Source: Candidatus Omnitrophota bacterium (lineage in GTDB: Bacteria; Omnitrophota; Gorgyraeia; Zapsychrales; JAHFFX01). Taken from it: 43,115 nt of DNA. The notes under the pieces are model-generated. The model saw nothing but the letters and a program-made list of their open reading frames with translations. It did no database searches and was not told the origin of the DNA. The stretch is from positions 1 through 43,115 of the forward strand of contig JAHFFW010000021.1 of NCBI GenBank assembly GCA_023247725.1, in the 5' to 3' direction. Position numbers and translations under genes: made by a program. Shown here piece after piece: positions 22,912 through 35,600 of this stretch (position 1 is the first letter of the stretch; each line of letters starts with the position of its first letter).

Positions 22912-24654
22912 ATGTCCAAAGTCCATATCCTTTCTGCCGATCTCATCAGTAAAATCGCCGCCGGAGAAGTCGTTGAGCGTCCCGCTTCCGCCTTAAAAGA
23001 ATTATTGGAAAATTCCCTCGATGCCGGCGCCACCGATATCCGGCTGGATCTGGAAGACGCCGGGAAAAAATTTTTGGGTGTCCGGGACAATGGTTCGGGA
23101 ATTGAACGCGATGACCTGGAAAAAATTTTTTTAAGGCATTCCACGAGCAAAATCCAATCGATCGACGATCTGTACAATATCCAATCCCTGGGGTTCCGCG
23201 GCGAGGCGCTGTACTCCATTGCGGCCGTTTCCGACGTCACCCTGCGCAGCCGGCCAGCGCATGAGGAGATGGGGATGCAGATCCATGTGCGAGCCGGCGA
23301 ATCCCTGGATTTAAGACCGGTCGCCATGTCCCCCGGTACAGAAATTGAGGTCAGAGAATTATTCTTCAATACGCCCGCTCGACGGAAATTCCTCAAATCA
23401 AATATCACCGAAGCCCGGGTAGCGCTCAATACGGTCATTCCTTATGCCTTGCTTGATCCGCAAAGGCGAGTTCAATTGACGCACCAGAAAAAAACTCTCC
23501 TCGAATTGATTCCGGATGAGGATCGCAAAAGCCGAATCGCCCACACGCTCAATTTGAATGAAAAATTTCTGCTGGAGGTTCAACACGATCTGCCCGAATC
23601 CAAGATTTCTATGGCAATGATCTTGGGCGATATCAATATCAAACGCGCCCGTCGGGATTTGCAATTTATGTTCATCAATGGCCGACCGGTGCAGAGTCGT
23701 TCGCTCAATTTTCATATTAATCAAATCTATCAGCTCATTTTCCCGCCGAACAGCTACCCTTTTTTCTGCCTGTTCATCCAAATGCCACCGCAGGAAGTGG
23801 ACGTCAATGTCCATCCCACCAAACGCGAAGTGAAATTGCGCGAGGAGGCGGCATTATGTTCGCTCGTCCGCTATTTGACGGAAAAAACCCTGATGAGCCA
23901 GGGCCAGCCGAAACAAGTTTCCGTCTCTGGAATGTCCATCCACCGCTCAGGCTCCGAACTGAGCTGGCAAGAAGAACAAAAAAAAATCGACGGAGATTTT
24001 CTGCAAAGGAATTTAACAAACTCTTTGGGAAAAAGGAAGGAAACCTGGGAAGGCTCTTTATTCGGAGATTCTTTGCGCAGGGCAAAAAATTTAAAAGAGA
24101 AACTGGAACAAGCGCATTTCCTTGGCCAATTCCTGAAAAAATTCCTCTTATTCGAATCCGGCAGCCATCTGTTGGTCATCGATCAACACGCCGCCCAGGA
24201 ACGGATCACCTTCGAACTTTTAAAAAAACAATACGAATCCGGACACCTCGAGGTCCAACCCTTTTTGACCCCTTTGTTGGTGGGCTTGACACCGGCAGAA
24301 ATGCTGGCATTCGAAGAAGCCTGCCCGGCTTTGGAAGCCGGCGGACTGACCTGCACTCAATTCGACCCTTGTACCGTTGCCGTGCACAGTAGCCCCCCTT
24401 TATTAACGAATCCAGAATTGGCCCTGCGCCAATTCCTCGACGATGGAAAATTCGAACGCTTCGATCATACCGTCCTGGCCCGCCAGGCCTGCCGTTCATC
24501 CATCATGGCCGGAAATCCTTTGCAAAAGGAACAGGCTCAATACCAGCAACGTCAGCTCCTCCATTGTCAGGATCCCTTCACGTGCCCGCACGGTCGTCCC
24601 ACCGTCATCGAAATAACAGAAAATTTTCTTGATCGACAATTCTTGCGCACCTGA
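22912..24654 (+). CDS. mutL: DNA mismatch repair protein MutL
   Basis: MutL couples MutS mismatch binding to strand incision. The GHKL ATPase has KELLENSLDAGA (about 29-40), DNGSGI (59-64), and GFRGEALYSI (94-103). The C-terminal domain carries the endonuclease motif DQHAxxExxxxE at residues 424-435, plus ACRSSIMAGNPL and the tail CPHGRPTVIEI, so this is the nicking type found in bacteria without MutH. The 580-residue length is slightly short, with a brief linker. A 75-bp relic encoding almost the same last 22 residues lies 40 bp downstream. Confidence 0.97.
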   Translation: MSKVHILSADLISKIAAGEVVERPASALKELLENSLDAGATDIRLDLEDAGKKFLGVRDNGSGIERDDLEKIFLRHSTSKIQSIDDLYNIQSLGFRGEALYSIAAVSDVTLRSRPAHEEMGMQIHVRAGESLDLRPVAMSPGTEIEVRELFFNTPARRKFLKSNITEARVALNTVIPYALLDPQRRVQLTHQKKTLLELIPDEDRKSRIAHTLNLNEKFLLEVQHDLPESKISMAMILGDINIKRARRDLQFMFINGRPVQSRSLNFHINQIYQLIFPPNSYPFFCLFIQMPPQEVDVNVHPTKREVKLREEAALCSLVRYLTEKTLMSQGQPKQVSVSGMSIHRSGSELSWQEEQKKIDGDFLQRNLTNSLGKRKETWEGSLFGDSLRRAKNLKEKLEQAHFLGQFLKKFLLFESGSHLLVIDQHAAQERITFELLKKQYESGHLEVQPFLTPLLVGLTPAEMLAFEEACPALEAGGLTCTQFDPCTVAVHSSPPLLTNPELALRQFLDDGKFERFDHTVLARQACRSSIMAGNPLQKEQAQYQQRQLLHCQDPFTCPHGRPTVIEITENFLDRQFLRT

Positions 24655-24693
24655 CGATCATGCGAGGTCTCGCCAAGTCCAAAGGAGCTCGCG

Positions 24694-24768
24694 GATCCGC
24701 ACGGACGGCCGACCGTGATTGAGATCACGGAAACCTTTCTCGATCGGTAATTTCTTCGAACCTCATAA
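24694..24768 (+). pseudogene. Relic of the 3' end of a second, divergent mutL
   Basis: Translated in the same frame as mutL, 24694 onward reads DPHGRPTVIEITETFLDR, then a TAA, then FLRTS and a stop. The neighbouring intact mutL ends CPHGRPTVIEITENFLDR then QFLRT. About 20 of 23 residues agree while roughly half the codons differ at the third position, so this is a diverged allele and not a recent duplication. It suggests replacement of a resident mutL by a related gene, or the reverse, leaving the old 3' end behind. The remaining sequence to 24866 holds no supported gene. Confidence 0.8.
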
Positions 24769-24866
24769 AGACCCTAAAGGATTTTTTAAAATATGAGGGG
24801 GCGGAGAGTTTTGTAACCTCGACGCGTAGGGTCCAATATACGCATGGTAGTCAGGTTTAAAGTGTT

Positions 24867-26685
24867 TTAGGCGGTGAAAGATTCTCGCTGCAGATACCAG
24901 TAAATCAAACGCCACACTCGTGGCATCCAATCAAATGCTGGCCGGCCTGAACCCGCAAGCCGGAAATATCGGGCATCTCTAAGAAAACCATTGAAATCAA
25001 AAAAACCTTCTGCACCGAGGCCGCGTCTCCACAACGTGGACCATAAATGCCTCTGCCCGAAAGCACCCCGCAACCAAACCAGAAAATCCATTTGACCCGC
25101 GCGGCGATAAAGGAGTTCCGCGAAAAGGATCTGCTGCACGTAGCGGAACCAGAATAGGCCGACTTTAAGAACCTCTTTAAAATAATTCAGCTCAATCAGC
25201 AAGCGGCCTGTCTCCACGTGCACCCAAAACAGGTTCCATTTTCTCTTATTTACTTCTTTCACCATTCGCCAGACGGGTTTGAAAATTATCATCGGCCGTC
25301 GAGGAATCCAGCTCATTGCTCTGGCTGGAGCAAATCGCGGTGATCTCGATCGAAAAATTTTAGGAGACATGATTCTGGCGGACCGAATCTTTTGGAAACG
25401 GAATGGTTTCCTATCAGCTGTGAGCTGGATTGTCCTAAAGTGTTGGAGGATTTTCCGATCTCTTTGCGCAGGCTTAGCCGTGATTGTTGGTTTTGATAGA
25501 ATTGGCAAGGCGGCCATTTCGGGCTTCAATCTTATTGGCAATTTTATTGACCTTTCTTCCATTAAAAGCATTGCTGTGGAAGTCAATACTGCCTTTTCCC
25601 GAGGAGAAGAAAGGTCTAATACTGGCTTCCACTCTGCTTTTGGATAGGAAAAGGCCAGTAATTCCTTACGCTGATAAACCGACGGTGAACGGTTCTTCCC
25701 ATACAATCTTTTTCTCATAACGACCAAAGGTTTCCGTATTTCCCGAATGGAACCCCACGGGCATGCCCCTGCCTCGCCGGCAGGCGGGCGTGGTACCTTC
25801 TTCTTGCCCTTTGGGGATTTGCTCGCGTGATTTCTTATTATTGGGTTCCATCCCGAGCGAAGGGCCCCCGGCCGTGGCCGAGGTACGAGTCGATGGATCG
25901 GTCTTACGATCCTCGGTCGACTTCGCACAATTTTCATCACAACAGGCTTAGGAATTCGGCGAAAACGCAGCATCGTTTCATTCCTCTTATAAGAAATTTT
26001 CCGGGGAATTTTTAGAGCTGGCTTTGATCGAACAAGATGGACTCGATGCTGGATTGGCCGCAACGGCTTGGAAAGCCTCTGGCGTGTCCGAACGATCTTA
26101 ACGAAAATGGGTTTCGGCATGCGGTTCATTGGCGCCCTTCTCTTATATAGGATCATCCGTGGATTCTTTTTGACCCATGGTCGGACAACGATTCTTATTC
26201 TTCGCTGAAATGGAACCCGCACCCGCCGCGGCCGGATTTTGCCGTTTCCAATTTTCGGCCGGCAAACCCGGCAAAGGGCGAACCCATTTTTCCGACGGAT
26301 GAGCCTTGCCGCGGTTCGAGATCGTAGTTTGGGTCGGGCAACTTTGGGATGCGCTCGCACCAGACGGGAGTATGCGCGACGCATCGGCGTAATCGGTCTT
26401 AATTTGAATTGAGGAACCGGAATGGTCCAAAACACCCAGGGGCTGTATGGACTAAAGAATTCGAAACGTTTCCAAGTGGGAACCCTCAGTTTGAAAATCT
26501 TAGGCAGATGAAATCGCAATGGCCACAATTTTGGTGGTCGTTTAAAGCACACCCAACAATAAAACTTATCCAAATATTGAACCGATCGAAACAAAAATTG
26601 TGATTTCGGCGTCGACATCCTTCTTACCCAAATTACGCTTAAGAAGATTTTGCCCTTCCGCAAAGGACTCATGGTCGATCTCATT
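24867..26685 (-). other. Doubtful C-terminal tail of the giant ORF
   Basis: The giant frame stays open here but its translation turns rich in R, K, P, I, V. Two stretches about 50 residues apart align: NPRMILYKR...RMPKPIFVKIVRTRQR and IPRKISYKR...RIPKPVVMKIVRSRPR, with mostly third-base differences between them, which favours real coding in this frame. The neighbouring minus frame looks like S/T/P/D/N-rich protein with several stops. An imperfect GC-rich palindrome lies at 25759-25788. I cannot tell whether this is a basic low-complexity tail, a decayed gene or non-coding DNA. Confidence 0.35.
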
Positions 26686-29600
26686 TTACAAATCCATGCT
26701 TGCCCATGCCTGCATTGACAGAAACAACTTAAAAGAAACAACCGTTGCAGCAAAAGAACCATGAGCATGCATAAATTCGACATATCGATGAGACCCATCC
26801 GCAGCCAAAATAAAATAAGGCGCACCATTTCTGGCAGGTTGAACAGTAATTTTGACAGTCCTTCCTGAGGGCAACACCAAAGCAAGCCCATAGAAAACAA
26901 GATATTCAACAATGACATCAACATGCCTAGACCAGCATTTAAGGAAAAAAACTGTGCGGTCATGCTCGGGACAAGAGGCAAGTACGCGGGGGGCCCAGCG
27001 ATCATTCCTAGGTTAAGGACTTCGAATCCCGGCAAAATCAATTCCAGAGAATCGATAAGCTCGACGTATTGCGCCTGAGATAATTCTCCGGTGGATGCAA
27101 ACCGTAAATTGACAAAGCCAGAATCGTGTGGTACTTTTAACCTGTCGTTCTTCCATTCGACAATCATATTCACAACTTTGTTAAAGAGGAGACGACGATG
27201 GCTATTGTTATTACTATCCCCGGAATCCTCCAGGCCAAGCTTGGGCAAGATGGAGCGCAAGCCCTCGCGGAGACGCTTAATAGGATGCAAGAATCTCACC
27301 AAGAAAATATCCTCGAAGTCATCGAAGGAAGATTCGAAAGAAGGCTTTTGGAAGTGAAAGAAGAACTTCGGACGGATATGAGCGGACTTCGCGCGGAGAT
27401 CGCGGATGTCCGTGTAGAGGTCGCGAGCTCGCGGTCCCACGTCATAAAGTGGATGTTCCTTTTCTGGCTTGGGCAGCTTGTCTCGCTTTCGGGTATTCTG
27501 AGCGGCATCCTGTTCGCCTTCTTCAAACACTAACGCTACCACCATTAGAACCACCAGGCTTAACGCTCCCCACACCCCAGCGCCGGGCAGGATTAAATGT
27601 TGGGTAGTCCCCGGCGTATTTCCCGTATCCTCTTCTCTCATATCTTTGTTGTCATTGGATTTTTCAAGGACTTCCGATGGCACAATCAGGTACAGTTGAT
27701 CATTCGTTATGTGATAAGCTCGCCCATACTTTGTAATGGTGTATTCAATGTAAAGCATACCGAAGATCGCACTCGCAACTTCATGCTTGATAGTAAAACC
27801 TTCTCTTTCCAAATCTAGTTTAAGAACTCCCCAAAGTAATTTAAGGGGCTCATAGTCTGGGCTGTAAGGATTAATCTGTTCGCTCAAAGAGAGATCCACA
27901 TCTGCCTCTTCTTTACCAATGACAGACGAACCGAGTAAGAATAAAGGATAGGGGAATTCCTGCTGCTTCATTTGCATTTGAATAATAGAAATTAGTTTGC
28001 GAACTCTATCTCCTTTCACAGAAGCCAAATCAATTTCGAACTCTTTTAAATCTGAAGGAAGCCAATCTTGATCAACAGGGATCGGGTTTGGAATAATAAA
28101 TTTAAAATAGGAGCTGTCATAAATGAGACCTGAAATGACCTTCCAGCCTCCAAGAAATTCTTTAAGGTCTCGCCCTTCCGGCGTATTTTGTCGACGAAGA
28201 TGGATAAGAACTTCTTCCCAATCATCAGGTGAAGAATATTGCATTTTTTCTTCTTGAGACAGGGCAGCATATTCTTCCTTAACTTTTCTTTCTATTTCAT
28301 ACTCTTTACGCTGACGTTTCAGTCTAGCTGTTTCGAAATCAAATTCGTTCTCCCCGCTCCACTTCGCCATCATCAGGCTCACGGAAACTAGCGCCACCAT
28401 CCCCCACACCCCACTACCAGGCAGAATTAAGGATTGGGCCCTTTGATTAGCTTCAAACTTTTCTGGCGTGATATTGCTTACTAAATAAATTCTCTTCGTT
28501 GATGCATTCATTTGCTCCACTATCGCGAAGACCACGGCGACCAACAGCATCACCTCGAACAAAACCATTTGCGAGAAATAGTCATTGCCGGAGCGTCGAT
28601 GTTTCCCTATGTCCTCAATAGCCTCAGCAATAATCTCCTCTGCCTGTCTTTCCCGGCTATCTTGATTCCTGATGCTATTGAGTTTTGTAATAATGCTAAT
28701 CTCTTCTTCTTGGGTCAGGGTCAGCTCATGCCGTATCTTCACATCCCTGATCAGCAACCGAATTCTGGTAGAAAGATGGTTCCGCAGGATTTTAAGCTGT
28801 GCTTCTTCTTCCTGGCGGACGGCGGACGCCAGAGTTCGCTTCTTTGCGTCTTTTTGTTTCGCGCTCTTGGCTCGGCGCCATCTTTTAAAATCCCTTTCCG
28901 CTGCCTGAAGCGCTACCCGGCGCCTAGCCATCTCTTTGTGCTCCCGGCGTAAGGTTTTTGGGCCGGGTTGCCGGAACGCTTCAACTTCCCGGCGCAGCGA
29001 AGGATTGTGCCGCAACCGCTCCGCAGTATCTTGCGCGGTCCGGTAATCATCCCAGCTGATCGAAGACTTGCTCTGTAGGGCCTGTTCGAGAAATCCGACA
29101 AGGATTCGGCGATCCCGCCCTGCCTCGCCCTGCGCCTGCTCCATCAATGGATAGGGGCACACCAGCATCTCCGTCGGCACCAATGGCACAATGCGTACCC
29201 GACGGTAGAATGGCAAGAGCTTTTGCAACGTCTGAATTCGGCTCGGCAATCCAGCCAGCAACTTCACCAGCGCCTTGACTAATAAATCCTTTTGCGCCTG
29301 GGTGAGGTTCACATCATTCACCGGGAATAATTTTTCCCGAGAAAGATAGCCCGGTTCCAGCACTTCCGACAAAAGTGTTCGCAAAGCGTCAACGGCCGCC
29401 TGATGCCGTTCGGCCGGAGGCACCTCATTGAGTAGCCGCAGCATCGCCTCAACGAACCGCTTGAGTTGCACACGAGTGATTTCTTTCCATTGGTTTGCCC
29501 GGATGCGGACTACCAAATTGCGCTCGGACCTCGCCGCGGCAGCGATGCGCTTATCGGTAAAACCATGCAGGATTGACAGCAAAATTTTGGCGGCGTTGAC

Positions 29601-32600
29601 CTCAACTTGTGTCAACGGATATTCCTGTAGCCGCCGCACGGATTGCCTAACCGTCGATATGTGTTGGTGAGTCAACGGGGTTTCCGCCAGCCACGATTCT
29701 ACGAATTCCTTCAAAAGAATGCGGTCGGCAGCACTCGTTGCGGCGATTTGTGCAGATTGCTCAGCAAAGGGTGTACCGCGTAACGCTTCCAGCGGCTCAA
29801 GCGCTGACAAGTTGAGCGTCTTGTATCCCTGCCACAACTTCCGCAGATTACGCGGCCTCAAACCGATCCGCCGATCGGGATTTTTCGAATTAAGGAAATC
29901 ACCGAGCTGCTGGGCATCCAGACGTACAACCGGATTTCTGGCCAGGGCCCTTAACGAGGCAGTGTCAGCGTCTTGAATCGCTTCATTAAACAGGACACGG
30001 ACGGCATTTTGAACCGCATCCATGACGACGCGGGGCGAAGGACGTGTTAGTAAATGATCCACCGCATCCAGGAAGCGTTGCCACTTCTTCGGATCAATGG
30101 CATCGTCCTGTCCTCTTAAGAAGCCGCGCACTGTTGTGCCTTCGAAACCGGTAACCTCCCCTATTTCATCGGAGGTGTACCGGGCTGCTCTGGCCGCCCG
30201 GATGGACTTCCGGACTTGACCCGATGAGGGGGAGGAGCTGGCCATGAGCAGGAAAATACCTGCACCGATGGTTAGGAAGATGACGTCAAATCCCGCAACA
30301 AGCATGAGATGTTTCGTCTCCTTTTCTTTTTCTCTCATTTGATTTAATTCAAATTTGTATGTGGGCTCTCTCGGATTAGGAATTTCCATTCTTCTTTGGT
30401 CAGCCAAGGGGTGAGACCTCGTTAAAACCTCGGCGGACATGAGCGGCAAAGCGACCCAGACAAAATGGTTGAACCCTTGCAGAACAAAGATCACCATCAC
30501 CATGATCGTGACGTACACCACGGATATCGATGCCATCTCTGCGTTCATCTGCCGAAGACCTCTATTGACTTCTACCGCGTCGGCCATCTTTTGAGAAAGA
30601 TCCATCTGGCGCAATATCTCCAGAGCTTCAGAAACTGATGACATCACCCGGCGATCGGTGGCGCCAAAGGCAGCGGCAAATTGATGCTCGAGGAGATTCT
30701 TGAGACCGATTTGATATAAACGGGATCGTCCTTTCTTATGAAGATAGTCGGGAGAAAGCGCGGAATTCATGCCGACGGGTTTCATTCCGGTTGCCACCAG
30801 CACCTCAATGATAAATCTCATGATGATGGCTTCCGTTTCTTCCAATGGGTGGTGGAATTCTCGCCTGGGTTCTCCCTCGGGGTGATCGGATAGACTAAAG
30901 AAATCGAAATCAACCGTGACCCACACTTGCGCCTTCTCAACGCGTGAGCGATCGATCATCCATTCGGACAATAGGACATGCTCAATGGAATCGCCTTCCT
31001 TATAAATGACGTACACGGTCCCATCGTGATGAATGTTAATCACTACCTCCACCAAACCATCGGTCAATGCCTGCGCCGCCCAATTGTAGTCTTGGATTGT
31101 TGTTTCCGTGTAGTTGAAGTAAATATCTTTGTGTGAATCAAAGTTGATGAGAATGGCGGGTTTCAATAATGCTCCCATCAGTCTGGCGGCAAATAAAGTG
31201 TAATAGGCTCCTTGATGGAATCGGAAATGGTGGGAGTAATGCTGGGGTTGGGAAAGGACTTGCAGCGTGTAAGGATGGACACGGCGAACCAGTTGCCGGA
31301 TCCCATCGGGTTTGCTCAAGAGGTCTCGGAGAATACTCTCATTGACCACATTGATCGGAAAACTCGATTGCTGCTGCATCCGCCAAGCCTGCCGGGTGTA
31401 ATATCTTAAGACACCTAATAAATGTTTTTGCCGGATCTTGTCCGGATGAATCCGGCGAACCACCTTGGGGATTTCCGTGGGGCCACGAAGCAAGTCTCTG
31501 ACATCCTCCTCGGCGCTGAAGAAAGAAGCAGGATGACATCGCAGATCGACCGCGTCTTCCCAAGTTGATTGGATATTCAAGGGAATAAATCCAAGATGCA
31601 ATTTCTGTTTACTCCGGGAGACGGGCGTGATCAAAGTTGCCGCATTCCAGTTTTCAATCCGTTTTTGGGTCAAAGGATCGTCCGTCGCCAGGACTTTGAT
31701 CCTCTGCAGGGATGAAGAAGATTGTTTCACCATGGCCACGAAGAGGATTCCCACGATCATTAGACTAACGCTGATCCCGTCGGATACTCCAATGAGGGAG
31801 TGCCGATCGCCTGGCGCCCTCCTGGAGAGACGGTCGTTGATGCTCCGATATAGCTCCTCTAAGAATGTCTGACCGCCATGTTCAAGAAAGACACGATACT
31901 CCCAAGGGTGTTCTCGCTGAAGTTCCTTGTCCAGCAAGATCGGATCCCAATTCATAAATTTGCGCAACCTCCGATGAATAGTTTCCCATATTTTTTCCGA
32001 GGAATACCCCTCTTTAAACATAGCGGTTACGTCTAGGAAAAGCCTTTCTAGTTCCCGGTCCATGTGGCGACGCTGCACCTCGACGACAAACGGCCGTTGG
32101 CCTCTGATCAATTGGGCAGATCGTTGGGGTGTCCAGAAGGCGTGTTTGAGGACGTCGGGCGGTTTCCCCCACGGGAGAAGCACCTCGAGAATCACCGCGC
32201 CCAATCTTTTATAATATGCTTCCTGTTCGATTCTTTCCGGGTTGGCAACAACCCGTCCGTTATAGCCCAGGCTGGCGGATTCCTCCATCACGCGTTTAAC
32301 CAGCGCCGTGCCGATGCCGCTCAACTTGCGGAATTTGGTCCGGTTCCATGGAGCGCTTTCACGATACGTAATTTCCAATCCCCAGCCCGGCATTCGCTCA
32401 TAAACCAGCCACCCTTCCAGGTGCTCTTGCCCGTCGCGGTCTGCCGAAATAAGATAAAACATCTTCGACGCAGAAGCTGCGGTCATCTCATGATGCCAAA
32501 CAACCGGATTGAAAAAATAAACTCGGGTGCTTTGATCTCCATGTTGGGCGTTCCATTGTTGCCATTCCTCGATCCATTGGAGGAATTCATTGGCCTCCCG

Positions 32601-35600
32601 ACGGTCATTCGCATCGTTATTTGTTCCCCGTTTATAAGGGGCTCGTTCGAGGCTAATCCGGTCGAATCTTTGCTGCATCACCGCAATGACATCATTGTCG
32701 CGATTGGGTGACATTCCGATGACATAACCATAGACGTCATCCAGAACAATGGTCACCGCTGCTTCGGAATAATAAATCTGGTGCTGCCGGATCACGCGAT
32801 AGACTGCCCGGGTAATTTCATCCTTAATTTCCTCGGCCTCGACTTCCAACTCCGTTAACTTGAACTTATGCCAGCGCGCCCGGTTTCTTTGCGGCAAATG
32901 AGGATCAAAAACCCAAATCGCGGTTGGCTCAACGGGCCTGACCATGGCCACGAGGAGGTTCGATAACAAAAGGAAAACGAATACGGCCGCCGGAACGGCG
33001 ATGATACTGAGGCTCGCCTGCCCGGGGGAATTCCCTCGCCCCTTCCGCTTCTTGAGCACCAGCATAACCCCGGTTCCTAAAATGACACCGACGAGGACCG
33101 TCCCTCCAATCCTCTTCCAGGGAAGGTCCTCCGATGCTGGATTCATGACCGACATGATGTCCGGAATATCGCCAAAATTCAAAGTATAGAGTTCGAATTT
33201 CTCCGTCGTAATCCGTTCCGGTGGGAAAAGTCCGCTTTCTTTAAGAATCCGCAAAATCCGCAGGGCCTGATCCTGGGTTAGCGGTCGATCTGTTTCTGCG
33301 AGCTTCCGGAGTTCATCACCCAGCGGCTTGTTTTGTTGAAGGTCAGTTTGGGCGGAGGTGGCGTAGTCTTTGAATAGGGTATCGACGAGTCCATGCTCCT
33401 GTGTCAAAGCGGTGGTTCCTAATTTCTTTGCCATCATATACAGCTCGAAATACGCGTATTTCCCCGAGCTCGCGATTTGCGCGAGGTCAGGAGGAATTTC
33501 CCCATTCCGGGACGAGGGCGGCATGCCTTGGGATATAAAATTCAACCAGATACGGATCAATTCACGGTACGTGACCCGGCTCAAAAGGCCGGCCAGGATG
33601 TCGTCATCGGTTCGTCCTCCAAGATAATCTCTGAGAAGTTGTCTTTCAAACTCGTCGGGCAGACTCATCCTATCCTCTTTCAAGCTTTCCCGCAGGGCCA
33701 GAATATGAGCATCGACTCGGGCCACCACGTTTTCAAGACCTTCCGGAATGAACGCGCTTTTGCTTTCGAATAATTCCGAATTTTTCCCGGCGATTTGGGC
33801 GGGAAACACGCGGGCCGTTAACTGCAATCCCAAATGATTCAATTGATAATATTCCACTCCATCCAAATCCAACCGGTAGAGGGCAAACCGCAAGACAATG
33901 CCTTCGTTGATGACCGTGTCGTAATTAGGCAACACCACATATCCGAACTCATCGAACAAGCGCCGGTTAAATCGGCCCAAACTTTCCTTAACGGCCTTGT
34001 TCCCGACGGAATTAAGCTGTAAGAGTTCTAGGAGGGCGTCGTCCACCATCCTGCGGGCCGATGTCGGAAGGTCCTCTAAATCCTGCCGAAGAAGATACGG
34101 ATAGATGAGAAGGTGGGTGGAAGTTTGGAAAGAAAGGGTTGGAGAAGTTTGAGCGAAAGCCCGGGTGGTAAAAATAGAATTGGGAACCGACGGTTGGAAA
34201 ATACCAAGGACCAGCGTCAGCAGTAATCCTCTTAAGAACGCCGGTCGGCCGCGGATCCCGTGGGCGGTAAGGAACCATGTCTTCATCAACCATCCCACAA
34301 GGGCCGTCACCAGTACCCACGCCGCAAAGTCCACCGCGCTAAAATGCAAACGCTGGTCAGCATTGATCTTTGTTTTGATGACTCCGGCCATCTGACTCAA
34401 GAAACGTTGAATCTCTTCCTGTTCCCACGTCAACCACCACGCGAACGTGTCGGCCAGACCTTTTTGATGATGGGTGAAGGGATCTGGAGAAAAACCGAAT
34501 TGTTTTTCCAACCGGGAACCGTTCATAGGAAGATTGGGTTTACCGGTTTGTCTGATGAACTGGATGGGTTCTCTGGTTCGTTTATTGAACCGGACATCCG
34601 ATTTGATCAGTTGCCGAATTGCGGGTGCCACTTCCGTCCAGGTGTCCAAAAGCTCGGGGCCAGGAACATTAATAATCCGTTGATGGGCTGGCACGGCCCT
34701 CCAGTCTATAAGAGCTGCGGCTTGCGCAACCCGAACGACATCGCGGATTGGAATGTACTGTTTCACATCGTCCCGGACATCCACCTGGGACCATCCTTCG
34801 ACAAAGGCGCGGAATATTTTTGGAATCGCCTTCAATGTTAGCTCTCCGGGCCCGTAAGCTTCCGGAAATCTGAGGATGACGGAATTCGAATGCGTCAAAA
34901 CCTGTCGTTCCACAATGAGTTTAGTGAGGGCATAAAGATCAAGGACTTCTCCGGGTAAGGGATGCTTCTTCAGAAAATCCGCCACAAATTTTTCATCTTC
35001 CTGAGGACGTTGTTTCGCAAGAACGTCCCGGACATATTCTCCGAATTCAACGAAAGCCATTTGAACATAGTCTTCAATCGTGCGGCTCAACTCCAATTCA
35101 TCCTCTTTGATCCAGCCTTCGATGATCTGCGGATGATGATAACGATAAACCGTCGATGAAGATGGGAAGATCAAGCGTTTCTCGGGGAAAAGTTTCAAAA
35201 ATTCGCTACGGTAGTATGGCGCAAGAACATTTAAAGCGAAGATCTCGAATTTTATTTCATCCGGAAGGTTCACATTGAATGGAACAATCGATGCGGCCGC
35301 GAAATCCAGAAGCACATCATTGTTTTTGACCCAGGCCTCCATTGCGGTAAGGTCCAGAAGTGAGGCGATTCGTATTTTAATCGCCGCGGAATGCGGTAGA
35401 ACCACCGCGGCCTTCTTGCGACTTTGCGGACGGACGTAGGCGTCGATCTGGAAACCCGGCGAGCGGATGAACCCTTTGATGGTTTGTGATCCTACCCAAC
35501 CGGTCGCCCCGGCAACACCGATGTTTCTGGCCTGTGCGGCTACCGCCACCCAAACCACCAACGCCAACATTCCCGACGCATCCAAGCCCGCGACCAGCGC

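Noticed and set aside
25279-25647. 122-codon plus-strand frame in the giant ORF tail
   Set aside because: Starts with TTG, no ribosome binding site, no recognisable motif; could be real only if the tail is not coding.
28512-28952. 146-codon plus-strand frame antisense to module 7
   Set aside because: No ribosome binding site and no family resemblance; the minus strand is in a continuous helical domain.
32064-32711. 215-codon plus-strand frame antisense to the giant ORF
   Set aside because: Unlike hicB and the coiled-coil gene, it lacks a Shine-Dalgarno and resembles no family, while the minus strand encodes a GNAT domain here.
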